Positions 1 through 9,133 of a stretch of DNA of 64,000 nt are shown piece after piece. Source of the stretch: Pogostemon cablin (Eukaryota; Streptophyta; Magnoliopsida; Lamiales; Lamiaceae); contig CM042965.1 of NCBI GenBank assembly GCA_023678885.1, positions 30,857,777 to 30,921,776 of the forward strand, in the 5' to 3' direction. The translations under genes were made by a program, and so were the position numbers. The notes beneath the pieces are model-generated. The model worked only from the letters and a program-made list of their open reading frames with translations, was not told where the DNA came from and ran no database searches. Every line of letters starts with the position of its first letter. The stretch's first letter is position 1.

Positions 1-532
1 CAATGAACTACTTCAATTTCATCAATTTCAAACCAAATCAACATGCTCATTCTATGATATGTTCTATCCTTGATCAATCCACATAAAAATTCAAGTTCTA
101 TCAATAATCAAACAACCAAAAACCAAGAAACAAGAATTCATATGAACAAGTCACAATATCAACATTCACCATGAAATTCAACCATACTCAACATCAATCC
201 TCTTATTCACATCGAATTTCTTACCTAAACCTTAAATCCTAGAGTAATTGAGTTGGAAAAACATACCTTTTGACTTGCCCATGGTGAAAAACCGATCAAG
301 AACACACAACAACCAAAAATCGCGATTTCAGCCCTAACTCGCGACGAAACCTGCCCAAATCCACGACCGAATCGAAAATTCAAGGTGTAGTGTTGTGTAA
401 TCGGTGTGAAATCAAGTGTAATTGAAGAATTTGTGCAAGGGTGTAGAGGTTCGAAGAGGGTTCGAGGTTTGGTGTTTCGAAAAAGTGATCGAACCCCTCT
501 GAAAAATCGAACTTAAATCGCGTACCTGGCTT

Positions 533-860
533 GGTTCGACCTCAGGTTCGACCTCCTGAACAGGTCAAACTATGGATGACGAGGTCGAACCTCTCTTCTG
601 GACAAATGATCTTCTCGGTTCGACCTGGGTTCGACTTGCTGATCAGGTCGAACCATCCTTGAATTGGTCGAACCCCTCTTCTGGAAAACAGAGTGCTTTG
701 AACTGACTGGTTCGACCTTAGGTTCGACCTTCTGAACAGGTCGAACAACTATGGCTTAGGTCAAACCACCTCACTGGACAACTTTCGACGCCGGTTCAAC
801 CTCCTCTGCTTTTGTTCGACCTCTGGCACTGGTTGAACCACTCCTAGTGTTGGTCGAACC
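533..860. repeat. GGTTCGACC / GGTCGAACC word array downstream of pol
   Basis: About four units of roughly 80-95 bp. Each has one or two copies of GGTTCGACC followed by one or two copies of the reverse complement GGTCGAACC, then a CTGGACAAC- or ACAGAGTGCT-like spacer. The same unit recurs in the gag ORF (5401-5804) and in the LTR (8608-8966) of this element. Word and complement alternate, so the transcript could fold into hairpins. Confidence 0.85.
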
Positions 861-1156
861 ATCATCCTGATTTTCAAAACTGAGTGTTCTTCATTCACTA
901 CACACTTCAAGCTTAACACAACTCCATTAGGTACAATCTAGAGCACAACTTCAAAAATTGTTCCACAAAACATCATTCATGAGTAACTCCGTAAAAGAAA
1001 ACACAACCAAAAACCACTGAACATTAGGCAAGTTGTAAAAAATCGTCACATCAAAATTGATTAAAATTTCAATATGGCCGCAAAAATCAACTCCCCTAAC
1101 AAACAATACAAAGAAAAAATTATACTCTTAATGCTTCAATGAGGTAATAACATCAC

Positions 1157-1290
1157 ACCCCCCCAAACTTAGTAAAAACATAAGTCGAAACTAAGTTTGA
1201 AAAAAGATGTAATTGCCGATTAGTAAGCATCTTAAATATAAAAATTTCTTACTCACACAAAAGAAATAAAGCAATAAAACGGAAGAGTAA
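1157..1290 (-). other. Conserved purine tract and block just after pol
   Basis: On the minus strand an AAGTTTGGGGGGG tract is followed by GTGTGATG. A neighbouring block contains TAAGAAATTTTTATATTT. The same arrangement occurs after pol in element 2 (34401-34530) and element 3 (39985-40108). The tract resembles a polypurine tract but lies internally, far from the 3' LTR. A second plus-strand priming site is an inference. Confidence 0.5.
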
Positions 1291-1341
1291 GCTCTCATCA
1301 AGCTCTCATGTTTAACGTCGGAGAGTCACGACGGTACCAAA

Positions 1342-4300
1342 TCAGATCAAGGTATCATCAAAAATGACACACGCATCATCCGGTGACCTATAATGCTTCA
1401 ACCGATGCCCATTCGCCGCGATAACGTCTCCATCTTTGTCAATAAGCTCAAAACTCCCCCCTCCTAAGGCTCGATGAATCATGAACGGTCCCGTCCACTT
1501 AGACTTCAACGTGCCTGCAAAAAGCTTCAATCGAGAGTTAAAAAGTAGTACCTCATCTCCTTGCTTGAACTCCTTATATGAGATCTTAGAATCATGCCAC
1601 CTCTTCATTCTTTCCTTATAAATCTCTGAATTCTTGTAAGCACGACTCCTAAACTCATCCAATTGATTCATGTGAGTTATCCTCAACTCCTTCACATCCT
1701 TAAGGGTCAAGTTCAAGCGTCGCAAAGGCCAAAACGCTTTGTGTTGAATCTCTACAGGCAAGTGGCACGGCTTCCCATAGATAATTTGATACGGTGACAT
1801 ATCTAACACCGTCTTGTAAGCGGTCCGGAACCCCCATAACATATCATCAAGCTTCATAGCCCAATCCTTTCTATTAGTTCCTACCACTTTCTCCAGAATC
1901 TGTTTGACTTGACGGTTGGAGAACTCTGCTTGCCCATTCGCTTGCGGATGATAGGGTGTAGTAACTCTATGCTTAACACCATAATCCTTAAGCACCTTCT
2001 CAAGAAATTTATTGACGAAGTGGGAACCTCCATCACTAACTAGTGCTCTAGGAACTCCATAACGGGCAAAAATATGCTTCTTCAAGAAATATAAAACAAT
2101 TTTCGAGTCATTAACACGAGTAGGAATCGCTTCCACCCACTTTGAAACATAATCCACCGCAAAAAGAATGTAGAGAAACCCATTAGACGGGGGAAAAGGC
2201 CCCATAAAATCGATCTCCCATACATCAAATATCTCCACAACTATGCTAGGCTTCATTTGCATCTCATCTCTCCTACCTATATTTCCCATGCGCTGACATC
2301 TATCGCAAGACGCCACATAGCTCTCACTATCTCTAAACAATGTAGGCCAATAAAGAGTGGATTGAAGTACCTTAGCTGCAGTCTTTTGCGCTCCGAAATG
2401 CCCCCCATTTGGTTGTGCATGGCAGAACTCAAGCACACTCTCCATTTCCATCTCGGGTACACATCTTCGAACAATAGAATCTGTACAAATCATGTAAATA
2501 AACGGATCATACCATATAAATGTCTCAACTTCCCTCCAAAATTTTGCAAGTTGATATCGGTTGAGATCCCTTAGAATTTCTCCAATGACAATGTAATTAA
2601 CATAATCCGCGTACCATGGATCCATACCTTGTGCTGTGACAACACACGCTCGCTCAGTTCCTTCAACAGCCACAGCCATGATCTTCTCATCAGGGAACAT
2701 TTCTTCAATATACTCAAAAGAATTATCACAATGCTCTCTAGTCTCCAACCTTGACAAGTGATCTGCCAACACATTTTCTGTTCCTTTCTTATCCCGAATC
2801 TCCATGTCAAACTCCTGAAGTAGTAGAATCCACCTTATAATCCTAGGCTTTGTCTCCTTCTTCTCCATCAAATACCGAATCGCTGAATGATCCGTATGCA
2901 CAATCGTCTTCATGCCAACCAAATACTGACGAAACTTATCGAATGCATACACAACAGCCAAAAACTCCTTTTCAGTCACCGTGTAATTCTTCTGTAACGC
3001 ATCGAAAGTCTTACTCGCGTAGTAAATGGCGCAGAACTTCTTCTCCCTTAGCTGCCTGAGCACCACACCCAGTGTTACATCACTTGCATCACACATAAGT
3101 ACAAACGGTTGAGTCCAGTCCGGTGTGATCAAGATAGGGGCAGTAATAAGCGCCTCCTTCAAAACTTGAAAAGCTGTTAGACACTCATCATTAAACGCAA
3201 AAGGAATATCCTTTTCAAGTAAATGAGATAAGGGCTTAGAGTATTTTGAGAAGTCTTTTATGAATCTCCTGTAAAAACCGGCGTGTCCAAGGAAGGACCG
3301 CACTCCTCTTTCATTTGTCGGTGGTGGAAGCTTCTCAATTCCCACTACTTTAACACGATCTACTTGTAATCCCTTGGCGGAAACATGATGCCCAAGAATA
3401 ATCTCATCCTTCACCATGAAGTGGCATTTCTCCCAATTCAAGACAAGATTAGTTTCTTGACACCTCTTCAAAACAATAGCAAGGTTAGACAAACAAATAT
3501 CAAAAGAAGAACCAAAAACTAAAAAATCGTCCATGAATACTTCCATGATCTTCTCTATCAAACCATCAAAAATCACCATCATGCATCTCTGAAAAGTAGC
3601 AGGCGCATTACACAATCCAAACGGCATCTTCCTAAAAGCAAAGGTCCCGTAGGGGCAAGTAAAAGTGGTCTTTTCTTGATCCTCGGGAGCAATCATGATT
3701 TGATTGTACCCCGAGTATCCATCCAAGAAACAATAAAACTCATACCCTGCAAGACGATCCAACATTTGATCCAAAAAAGGAAGATGAAAATGGTCCTTAC
3801 ACATGTTCTCATTTAATTTCCTGTAATCCACATATGTACGCCATCCCGTAGGAATCCTCGTGGCTATAGCTTCTCCATCCTCAGCTTTCACTACAGTCAT
3901 GCCCCCCTTTTTAGCAACTACATGCAATGGACTCACATGGGGACTATCACTAATAGGATATATAATTCTAGCATCCAACCACGTAAGGATTTGCTTCCTT
4001 ATCACCTCTTGAATTGCGGGATTCACCCTACGCTGATTTTGAACACTCGCCTTGGCTTCATCCAACAACCTAATCCGATGCATACAATACGAAGGACTAA
4101 TACCTTTCAAATCATCAAGTGACCACCCTATTGCAGACTTGTACTTCCTTAAGACATCTAATAACTCCTCAAGTTGATCCTCATTAAGGGAAGAAGATAC
4201 AATTACCGGATATTGTGCATTATCACCAAGAAAAGCGTACTTCAAGTGTTCCGGCAATGGTTTCAACTCCTCTTTTCTTTCTTCCACTGGAGTGTTTTCG

Positions 4301-5061
4301 TTATCCAAAGGCAAGTACTTCCTGGTCCATTTGACTTCTTCCACCTTATTTATTTCCAATGCAAACCTGTCATCACCCAAAGCAAGTAAGTTTTCAAGAA
4401 ATTCAATACATACCTCGTTAGAAAGTCCGTCAAGCTCCGTAGTGGGATAAGTAAGAGACTCCATCAAACATGACTCAAGAGGATCCTTTGACAAGATCAG
4501 AGACATATCCTCCTTCACAATCTCCTCCACCACGTCAATACTATAACACTGGGACTCCATTGGTATCTTCATTGCTTTGTCCAAGTTGAAAAGTACTTCT
4601 TCTTTGTCCATTCGCAACTTCAGTTCTCCCTTCCGAACATCTATCATAGCTCCAGCGGTGGCAAGGAATGGCCTCTCCAAGATTAAAGGAACATTATCCT
4701 TGTCATCATCCATTTCTAGTACAAGGAAATCCACGGGAAAGACTAGCTTCTCCACCTTTACAAGAACATCTTCAACAATACCTTTTGGAAACGTCATTGA
4801 TCTATCTGCCAATTGGAGAGCAACAGTTGTCGGAGTCAGCTCCCCCAAACCAAGCTTCTGAAAGATGGACAACGGCATCAAATTGATGCTTGCCCCTAGA
4901 TCGCACAAAGCTCGCCGTTCTGGCCCCTTCCCGATCTCACATAGAATAGTAAAGCTCCCCGGATTTTTCATCTTTGGTGGCAACTTCTTTTGAATAATTG
5001 AGCTACAATTCTCAGATAAGTTTACCATTTCAACTCCGGTTAAGCTTTGCTTCTTCATCAA
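1342..5061 (-). CDS. pol: Athila-type pol: protease, reverse transcriptase, RNase H, integrase
   Basis: About 1239 residues without an internal stop. Numbering from codon 5061 (a TTG; the first ATG is at 5058), the protease motif DLGAS is at residues 54-58, the reverse transcriptase box FMDDF at 509-513, then RNase H (CDAS motif), an HHCC zinc finger of integrase, and an integrase triad D951, D1010, E1046 with the canonical 35-residue D-E spacing. The protein ends without a chromodomain, as in Athila/Tat elements. The frame is the same as gag: only a TGA and a few sense codons separate them, and the sequence around the stop (PYYS, stop, FLKDIL) matches what is a continuous stretch in Athila Gag-Pol from general knowledge. 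The protein would therefore normally be made as Gag-Pol. All catalytic residues checked are present. Confidence 0.93.
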   Translation of the reverse strand: MMKKQSLTGVEMVNLSENCSSIIQKKLPPKMKNPGSFTILCEIGKGPERRALCDLGASINLMPLSIFQKLGLGELTPTTVALQLADRSMTFPKGIVEDVLVKVEKLVFPVDFLVLEMDDDKDNVPLILERPFLATAGAMIDVRKGELKLRMDKEEVLFNLDKAMKIPMESQCYSIDVVEEIVKEDMSLILSKDPLESCLMESLTYPTTELDGLSNEVCIEFLENLLALGDDRFALEINKVEEVKWTRKYLPLDNENTPVEERKEELKPLPEHLKYAFLGDNAQYPVIVSSSLNEDQLEELLDVLRKYKSAIGWSLDDLKGISPSYCMHRIRLLDEAKASVQNQRRVNPAIQEVIRKQILTWLDARIIYPISDSPHVSPLHVVAKKGGMTVVKAEDGEAIATRIPTGWRTYVDYRKLNENMCKDHFHLPFLDQMLDRLAGYEFYCFLDGYSGYNQIMIAPEDQEKTTFTCPYGTFAFRKMPFGLCNAPATFQRCMMVIFDGLIEKIMEVFMDDFLVFGSSFDICLSNLAIVLKRCQETNLVLNWEKCHFMVKDEIILGHHVSAKGLQVDRVKVVGIEKLPPPTNERGVRSFLGHAGFYRRFIKDFSKYSKPLSHLLEKDIPFAFNDECLTAFQVLKEALITAPILITPDWTQPFVLMCDASDVTLGVVLRQLREKKFCAIYYASKTFDALQKNYTVTEKEFLAVVYAFDKFRQYLVGMKTIVHTDHSAIRYLMEKKETKPRIIRWILLLQEFDMEIRDKKGTENVLADHLSRLETREHCDNSFEYIEEMFPDEKIMAVAVEGTERACVVTAQGMDPWYADYVNYIVIGEILRDLNRYQLAKFWREVETFIWYDPFIYMICTDSIVRRCVPEMEMESVLEFCHAQPNGGHFGAQKTAAKVLQSTLYWPTLFRDSESYVASCDRCQRMGNIGRRDEMQMKPSIVVEIFDVWEIDFMGPFPPSNGFLYILFAVDYVSKWVEAIPTRVNDSKIVLYFLKKHIFARYGVPRALVSDGGSHFVNKFLEKVLKDYGVKHRVTTPYHPQANGQAEFSNRQVKQILEKVVGTNRKDWAMKLDDMLWGFRTAYKTVLDMSPYQIIYGKPCHLPVEIQHKAFWPLRRLNLTLKDVKELRITHMNQLDEFRSRAYKNSEIYKERMKRWHDSKISYKEFKQGDEVLLFNSRLKLFAGTLKSKWTGPFMIHRALGGGSFELIDKDGDVIAANGHRLKHYRSPDDACVIFDDTLI

Positions 5062-5076
5062 TATGTCTTTAAGGAA

Positions 5077-7401
5077 TCAAGAATAATATGGCATCTCCAT
5101 GATTGCCTCTGAAAAAGGGATGTTCAAGCTTATCTTGTTCATTATCTCTGAAAACTTCTTAAACTTCTCTTCCAATCCCTTCTTCACTAGCTTGTAGGGA
5201 AACGGTGGAGGTATCTTTATTTTGGGAATCCCCCATTCATCACGATCAACCTTCTCCGCTTTCTCCTTTTCGGCTCTTAATCGCTTAGCTCTTTCCCATT
5301 TTTTCTCAGCTATTATGTCTGTACTTTGCTCATTCGGTACCACTGGAGTTGCATCAACATCTAAAGGAACATCAGGTGCATCAATCAAAACATCTTGGCG
5401 AGGTTCGACTAGGGTTCGACCAGTTTGAGAGGTCGAACCAGGATTGTAGTGGTCGAACCTCTCTCCTGGAAGACTGATCTCATTCTGCTCTGGAGGTTCG
5501 ACTTGGGTTCGACCAGCATTGGAGGTCGAACAATTGCCCCCGAGGTTGAACCGCTTCACTATATAATCTCTATCCTCCGGTTCGACCTGGGTTTGACCTG
5601 AAGGGTTGGTCGAACAATTTCGATCGTGGTCGAACCGTTCCTGCATCAAAACAGAGTGCTCTTGCCGATGAGGTTCGACCATGGTTCGACCTGTATGCCA
5701 GGTCAAACCCTCTGAGTGTTGGTCGAACCGTTCCTGCGACAAAACAGAGTGCTTTTGTTGATGAGGTTCGACCATGGTTCGACCTGAGTGCTTTTGGTCG
5801 AACCGAGGCTTAAAAAATTCCAACTTTGATTCCGGCCTCATCGGTCCCTCGTACTGTGTTCCCGACCTCAGTGTGATGGCATTACACGACTTTGGATTCT
5901 CTATACTCTGAGACGGAAACTTCTTTTTTCCTACAGTTTGAGCCAATGTGTTCACATTCTCTTCAATTGTACCCATCAACAACGTGAGATCTTTCACTTG
6001 AGTGGACAAATCTCTGTGGTGATCATCAATCTTTTTCTCAAGTTTTGCCTCAAGGCGGTTCACTCTTTCATCATTCTTTACCATGTACCGATTCACAGTA
6101 TCCTCAAAACCAGGCTTCCCTTCTTCCACCTTTTCTCCCGGATCAACACCCATCGGAAGTTGCACTGCATTGTTCGTATTGCTCCATGAAAATTCAGGCC
6201 TCCTTTGTTGCGGTTGATAACTACCAGAGGGACCACGATTATTAAAGTTCCCTCGATAGTTCCCTTGGTAATTTCGGTTTCCTTGATTTGGGTACCTCGT
6301 TCCTTGAATACTTTGACCCATGGCATAATTTGCTTCCTCCAATTCTTCTTGGATGGTTCCATTATTCATCATCTCTTGCTGTATGATTGGCACTCGTTGA
6401 GATATCTCGCTGATCTGCTTCTGTTGAGACTCAAGTAGCTTGTTGATATTGGACAAGATCGAAACGATCTCATCCTCTCTCTTTGTTTTCACCATTGCTT
6501 GTTCAACCTGAGCTACCTTTCCAAGAACATACGTACCTCTAACTCTATCAGTAGGCCAATCCCTCGAATTCATCGATATGTCTTCAAACAATCTCTCGGC
6601 CTCAACGCATGACTTTGTAAGCAATGCTCCATTAGAAGAAGCATCAAGTAGCACTCTTGATTCACAGTCCAATCCATTATAGAATATACTGATATATTGG
6701 ACTTTAGATAACCCATGTTGAGGGCACTTCCTGAGCATGTCCTTGAATCTATCCCACGCTTCATGAAATTTCTCACCTCCACTGATAGCAAATTGGTTAA
6801 TATCTTGCTTCATCTTAAACACCTTCGAAGGTGGCATATACCTTTCCAAGAACCTTAACTTCAATTGCTCCCACGTGGTGCACTCAGCTGAGTTAATAGT
6901 ATCATACCAATCCCTTGCCTTTTTAGTAAGTGAGAATTTGAACAAAAGGATCTTCCTAGCATCTTCATGTTCTCCTACGTCTTTTTGAGTACTTGCATAG
7001 CCCAAGAACTTGTTCAGATGCTGCTGCGGATCCTCGAAAGACCCTCCTGAAAAGGAGTTTCTTTCTATCATGCTAATAAGAGCGGGATGAAGATCGAACG
7101 CTGTGTTAGTTCCCCTTGCTCCTAAAAGCTTATAATTTCCAGCCTCATTATTTCTGAAAACCTCTCGGATGGCTAGATTATCCGGATTCGCTGCCATGTT
7201 GACTGTTTCTACTTCCAAATTAACTTCAGTTGTAGCCTCAATCGTTTGCGAAATCTGCTCGTCAACCTCGACTCCAAAATTCAGAGCTTCAGTTGGGTCA
7301 ATTGTCTTTGCCTTGCTCTTTTTCTTCTTCTTCTTTCTTGATGATGCTCCAATCTCAGGATTATACGGTTCAAGATTACCTTTCTTTGATCTTGTAAGCA
7401 T
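5077..7401 (-). CDS. gag: Athila-type Gag
   Basis: A 774-residue ORF starting at ATG 7401, downstream of the primer site. It has a lysine-rich N-terminus, then the retrotransposon gag (capsid-like) domain at about residues 120-260, with the typical KARDWYDTI and LKLRFLERYMPP stretches. A Q/N/G/R-rich segment lies around 360-400, and a coiled-coil-like region around 440-490. No CCHC zinc knuckle is visible. The C-terminal third (about residues 533-668) is a repeat domain encoded by the TTCGACC word array, with recurring GRT-VEP and ERFDH peptides about 28-30 residues apart. The ORF ends in TGA in the same frame as pol. Gag forms the virus-like particle in the cytoplasm. Confidence 0.92.
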   Translation of the reverse strand: MLTRSKKGNLEPYNPEIGASSRKKKKKKSKAKTIDPTEALNFGVEVDEQISQTIEATTEVNLEVETVNMAANPDNLAIREVFRNNEAGNYKLLGARGTNTAFDLHPALISMIERNSFSGGSFEDPQQHLNKFLGYASTQKDVGEHEDARKILLFKFSLTKKARDWYDTINSAECTTWEQLKLRFLERYMPPSKVFKMKQDINQFAISGGEKFHEAWDRFKDMLRKCPQHGLSKVQYISIFYNGLDCESRVLLDASSNGALLTKSCVEAERLFEDISMNSRDWPTDRVRGTYVLGKVAQVEQAMVKTKREDEIVSILSNINKLLESQQKQISEISQRVPIIQQEMMNNGTIQEELEEANYAMGQSIQGTRYPNQGNRNYQGNYRGNFNNRGPSGSYQPQQRRPEFSWSNTNNAVQLPMGVDPGEKVEEGKPGFEDTVNRYMVKNDERVNRLEAKLEKKIDDHHRDLSTQVKDLTLLMGTIEENVNTLAQTVGKKKFPSQSIENPKSCNAITLRSGTQYEGPMRPESKLEFFKPRFDQKHSGRTMVEPHQQKHSVLSQERFDQHSEGLTWHTGRTMVEPHRQEHSVLMQERFDHDRNCSTNPSGQTQVEPEDRDYIVKRFNLGGNCSTSNAGRTQVEPPEQNEISLPGERFDHYNPGSTSQTGRTLVEPRQDVLIDAPDVPLDVDATPVVPNEQSTDIIAEKKWERAKRLRAEKEKAEKVDRDEWGIPKIKIPPPFPYKLVKKGLEEKFKKFSEIMNKISLNIPFSEAIMEMPYYS
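5401..5804 (-). repeat. Word array inside gag, encoding about five peptide repeats
   Basis: GGTTCGACC and GGTCGAACC alternate over about 400 bp in units of 80-90 bp, keeping the gag frame open. On the minus strand, GGTTCGACC gives GRT-VEP peptides and the complement gives ERFD peptides. Spacers include ACAGAGTGCT, also present in the array at 533-860. The equivalent place in element 3 gag (39040-39467) carries AATTCGACC words instead. Confidence 0.85.
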
Positions 7402-7490
7402 ACACCTAAAACGAATAAGAAAGAAAACAACAAAACAAGGTAAATAGTCCTAATAAACTAGAAATAATACAAAAAAGATATTTTACGTCA

Positions 7491-7508
7491 TCCCCGGCAG
7501 CGGCGCCA
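7491..7508 (-). other. Primer binding site, tRNA-Asp
   Basis: The minus strand reads TGGCGCCGCTGCCGGGGA, matching the 3' end of plant tRNA-Asp (TGGCGCCGTTGCCGGGGA) except for one base. It lies six bases inside the LTR edge at 7515 and upstream of gag, as expected for minus-strand priming. Confidence 0.9.
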
Positions 7509-8503
7509 AGAGCTTGATAGGGGTTTTCTCAACACACAAATTAATCCTCAAGTATAAGGATATCAATTGTAGTCGCGAAGATGACCAAGTTACAATATCG
7601 AACCCAAGGGACGGTTAAATATCAATTTTGTTATTTTCTAGTATATTTTAGACTATGTTTGGTAATTGTAAAGGTTTAATGGATAATAACTTCTAATCGA
7701 AATAGCAAAAAGAAATAGTAAGAGTAGAGAAAAGTGAGTTGTGATCAATAAGAATAATAGGTAGTTCGTCGGGTCATCCAGTTTCACTAGCAATTCGTAT
7801 TTTCATGTGATGGTGTCCGACTCTGCCCTGTGGTTTGTGGACGCATCACTAAACCATGCATATCTACTCTATAGATACAAGTAAACATGCGTGTAACACG
7901 TGTGAATAACCTCGGAGCAAGAGATATACTTCACCTCCCTTTCTAGGTACTATCATAATCAATTATCTTCTACGTCTAGAATCTAACCCAATTTGATCTC
8001 CCTTTTTAGGTACTATAAAGTTATACTCTTCATCCTATTCATCAACCCGAATTTAATTCAATTCATGAATATTCATATAAGACGGTTCTAATAAGACTTC
8101 AGAATCCCTTCACTTAGAATTATAACAATAAACCCTGCTCAGTAGTGAACGCACTCAATCAATAACCATGTTATGTATTCAGACTCTACACAACGATTAT
8201 TGATACACAAAATGACTATGAGTATGGATTAAATATGCAATCTTATATAAAACAAACCACAAGTAGTGTTGTACGGAGTTTTAAACACGAAATACGAATT
8301 ACGTCATGAAACTTTCATAACCCTAGAACTACCAAGGTGGTTCTAGCCCATGATTGATCTAGGAACAATTATGGTTAGATTGATCATTCTCACTTGAGCC
8401 TTCAGCGAACCTCTGTCACAGCCCTCCGGATGGATCACCACCTCTACTCCTGTCTCTCTTATGATTGATGATCAAAAACTCTCTTCATTCTCGGTATGAG
8501 CCT

Positions 8504-8512
8504 CCTTTTATA
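8504..8512 (-). promoter_or_regulatory. LTR TATA box
   Basis: The minus strand reads TATAAAAGG, preceded by ACAAG. The same word is at the same LTR position in element 2 (29822-29830) and, as TATAAAAG, in element 3 (36617-36624 and 63916-63923). Start of the genomic RNA is inferred to lie shortly downstream. Confidence 0.7.
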
Positions 8513-8607
8513 CTTGTAATCACGTCTCTAGGGCTTGGAATGGGCTTTCTAAGTGATCTCACGCGTTTCGGCCTAAAAAATCCGAATAAGGTAAGTTCTC
8601 GCGCATA

Positions 8608-8966
8608 GGTTCGACCACGTCAAATAGGTCGAACAACTGGCCACAGGTCGAACCCCAGGTCGATTCCCGCTACTGGAAGAATTCTGCACAGGTTCGACCT
8701 TCTGGACAGGTCGAACCACTTAGGCCTTGGTCGAACCCAGGTCGAACCTCATCACTGGACAACTCCCGCTCCCGATTCGACCAACTGGCAAGTCGAACTC
8801 AAACGTCGTGGTCGAATCCTCTTTCCTGCGAACTGGTTCGACCATGGTTCGACCTGATGGACAGTTCGAACCACTCGAGTCGTGGTCGAATCCTCTTCTG
8901 CAAGCTCAGCAATGTTGGTTCGACCTGCTGGAGAGGTCGAACCCTCCTCCAACCAGGTCGAACCCA
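8608..8966. repeat. U3 word array, GGTTCGACC / GGTCGAACC
   Basis: About a dozen copies of the word or its complement in 360 bp. In the direction of transcription the array ends about 95 bp upstream of the TATA box, so it occupies the promoter-proximal U3. Each word has a TCGA core with a CpG. Confidence 0.85.
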
Positions 8967-9133
8967 CCTAATTCTTGGGCGGTTCACATGGCTTCGACTC
9001 CGTCTCTTCGATTCTTGGCTCTTTCACTCCATTTTTGCTAAGAAAACACTCAAATAGCTCCACTAACACCTGATTCATGCTAATTCACAATATATATAGG
9101 TTTTACACCTATTTTCACATCAAAACTTAGTAT

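Larger units (their letters stand above)
1..1341 (-). other. Non-coding tail between pol and the env-like region
   Basis: No credible gene. Positions 1-300 resemble 33260-33660 of element 2, where the stretch leads into the env-like ORF, so the env-like gene of element 1 should lie just left of the window. The segment holds a TTCGACC/GGTCGAA word array and a conserved purine-tract block next to the pol stop. Small open frames here (for example 542-748) are read-throughs of the word array. Confidence 0.7.

Noticed and set aside
533..860. GGTTCGACC words as RNA polymerase III B boxes
   Set aside because: The word resembles the B box (GGTTCGANNCC), but the last two bases are usually not CC, no A box lies at the right distance, and the words occur in many copies in both orientations, including inside a coding region. 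No tRNA gene fold was seen.
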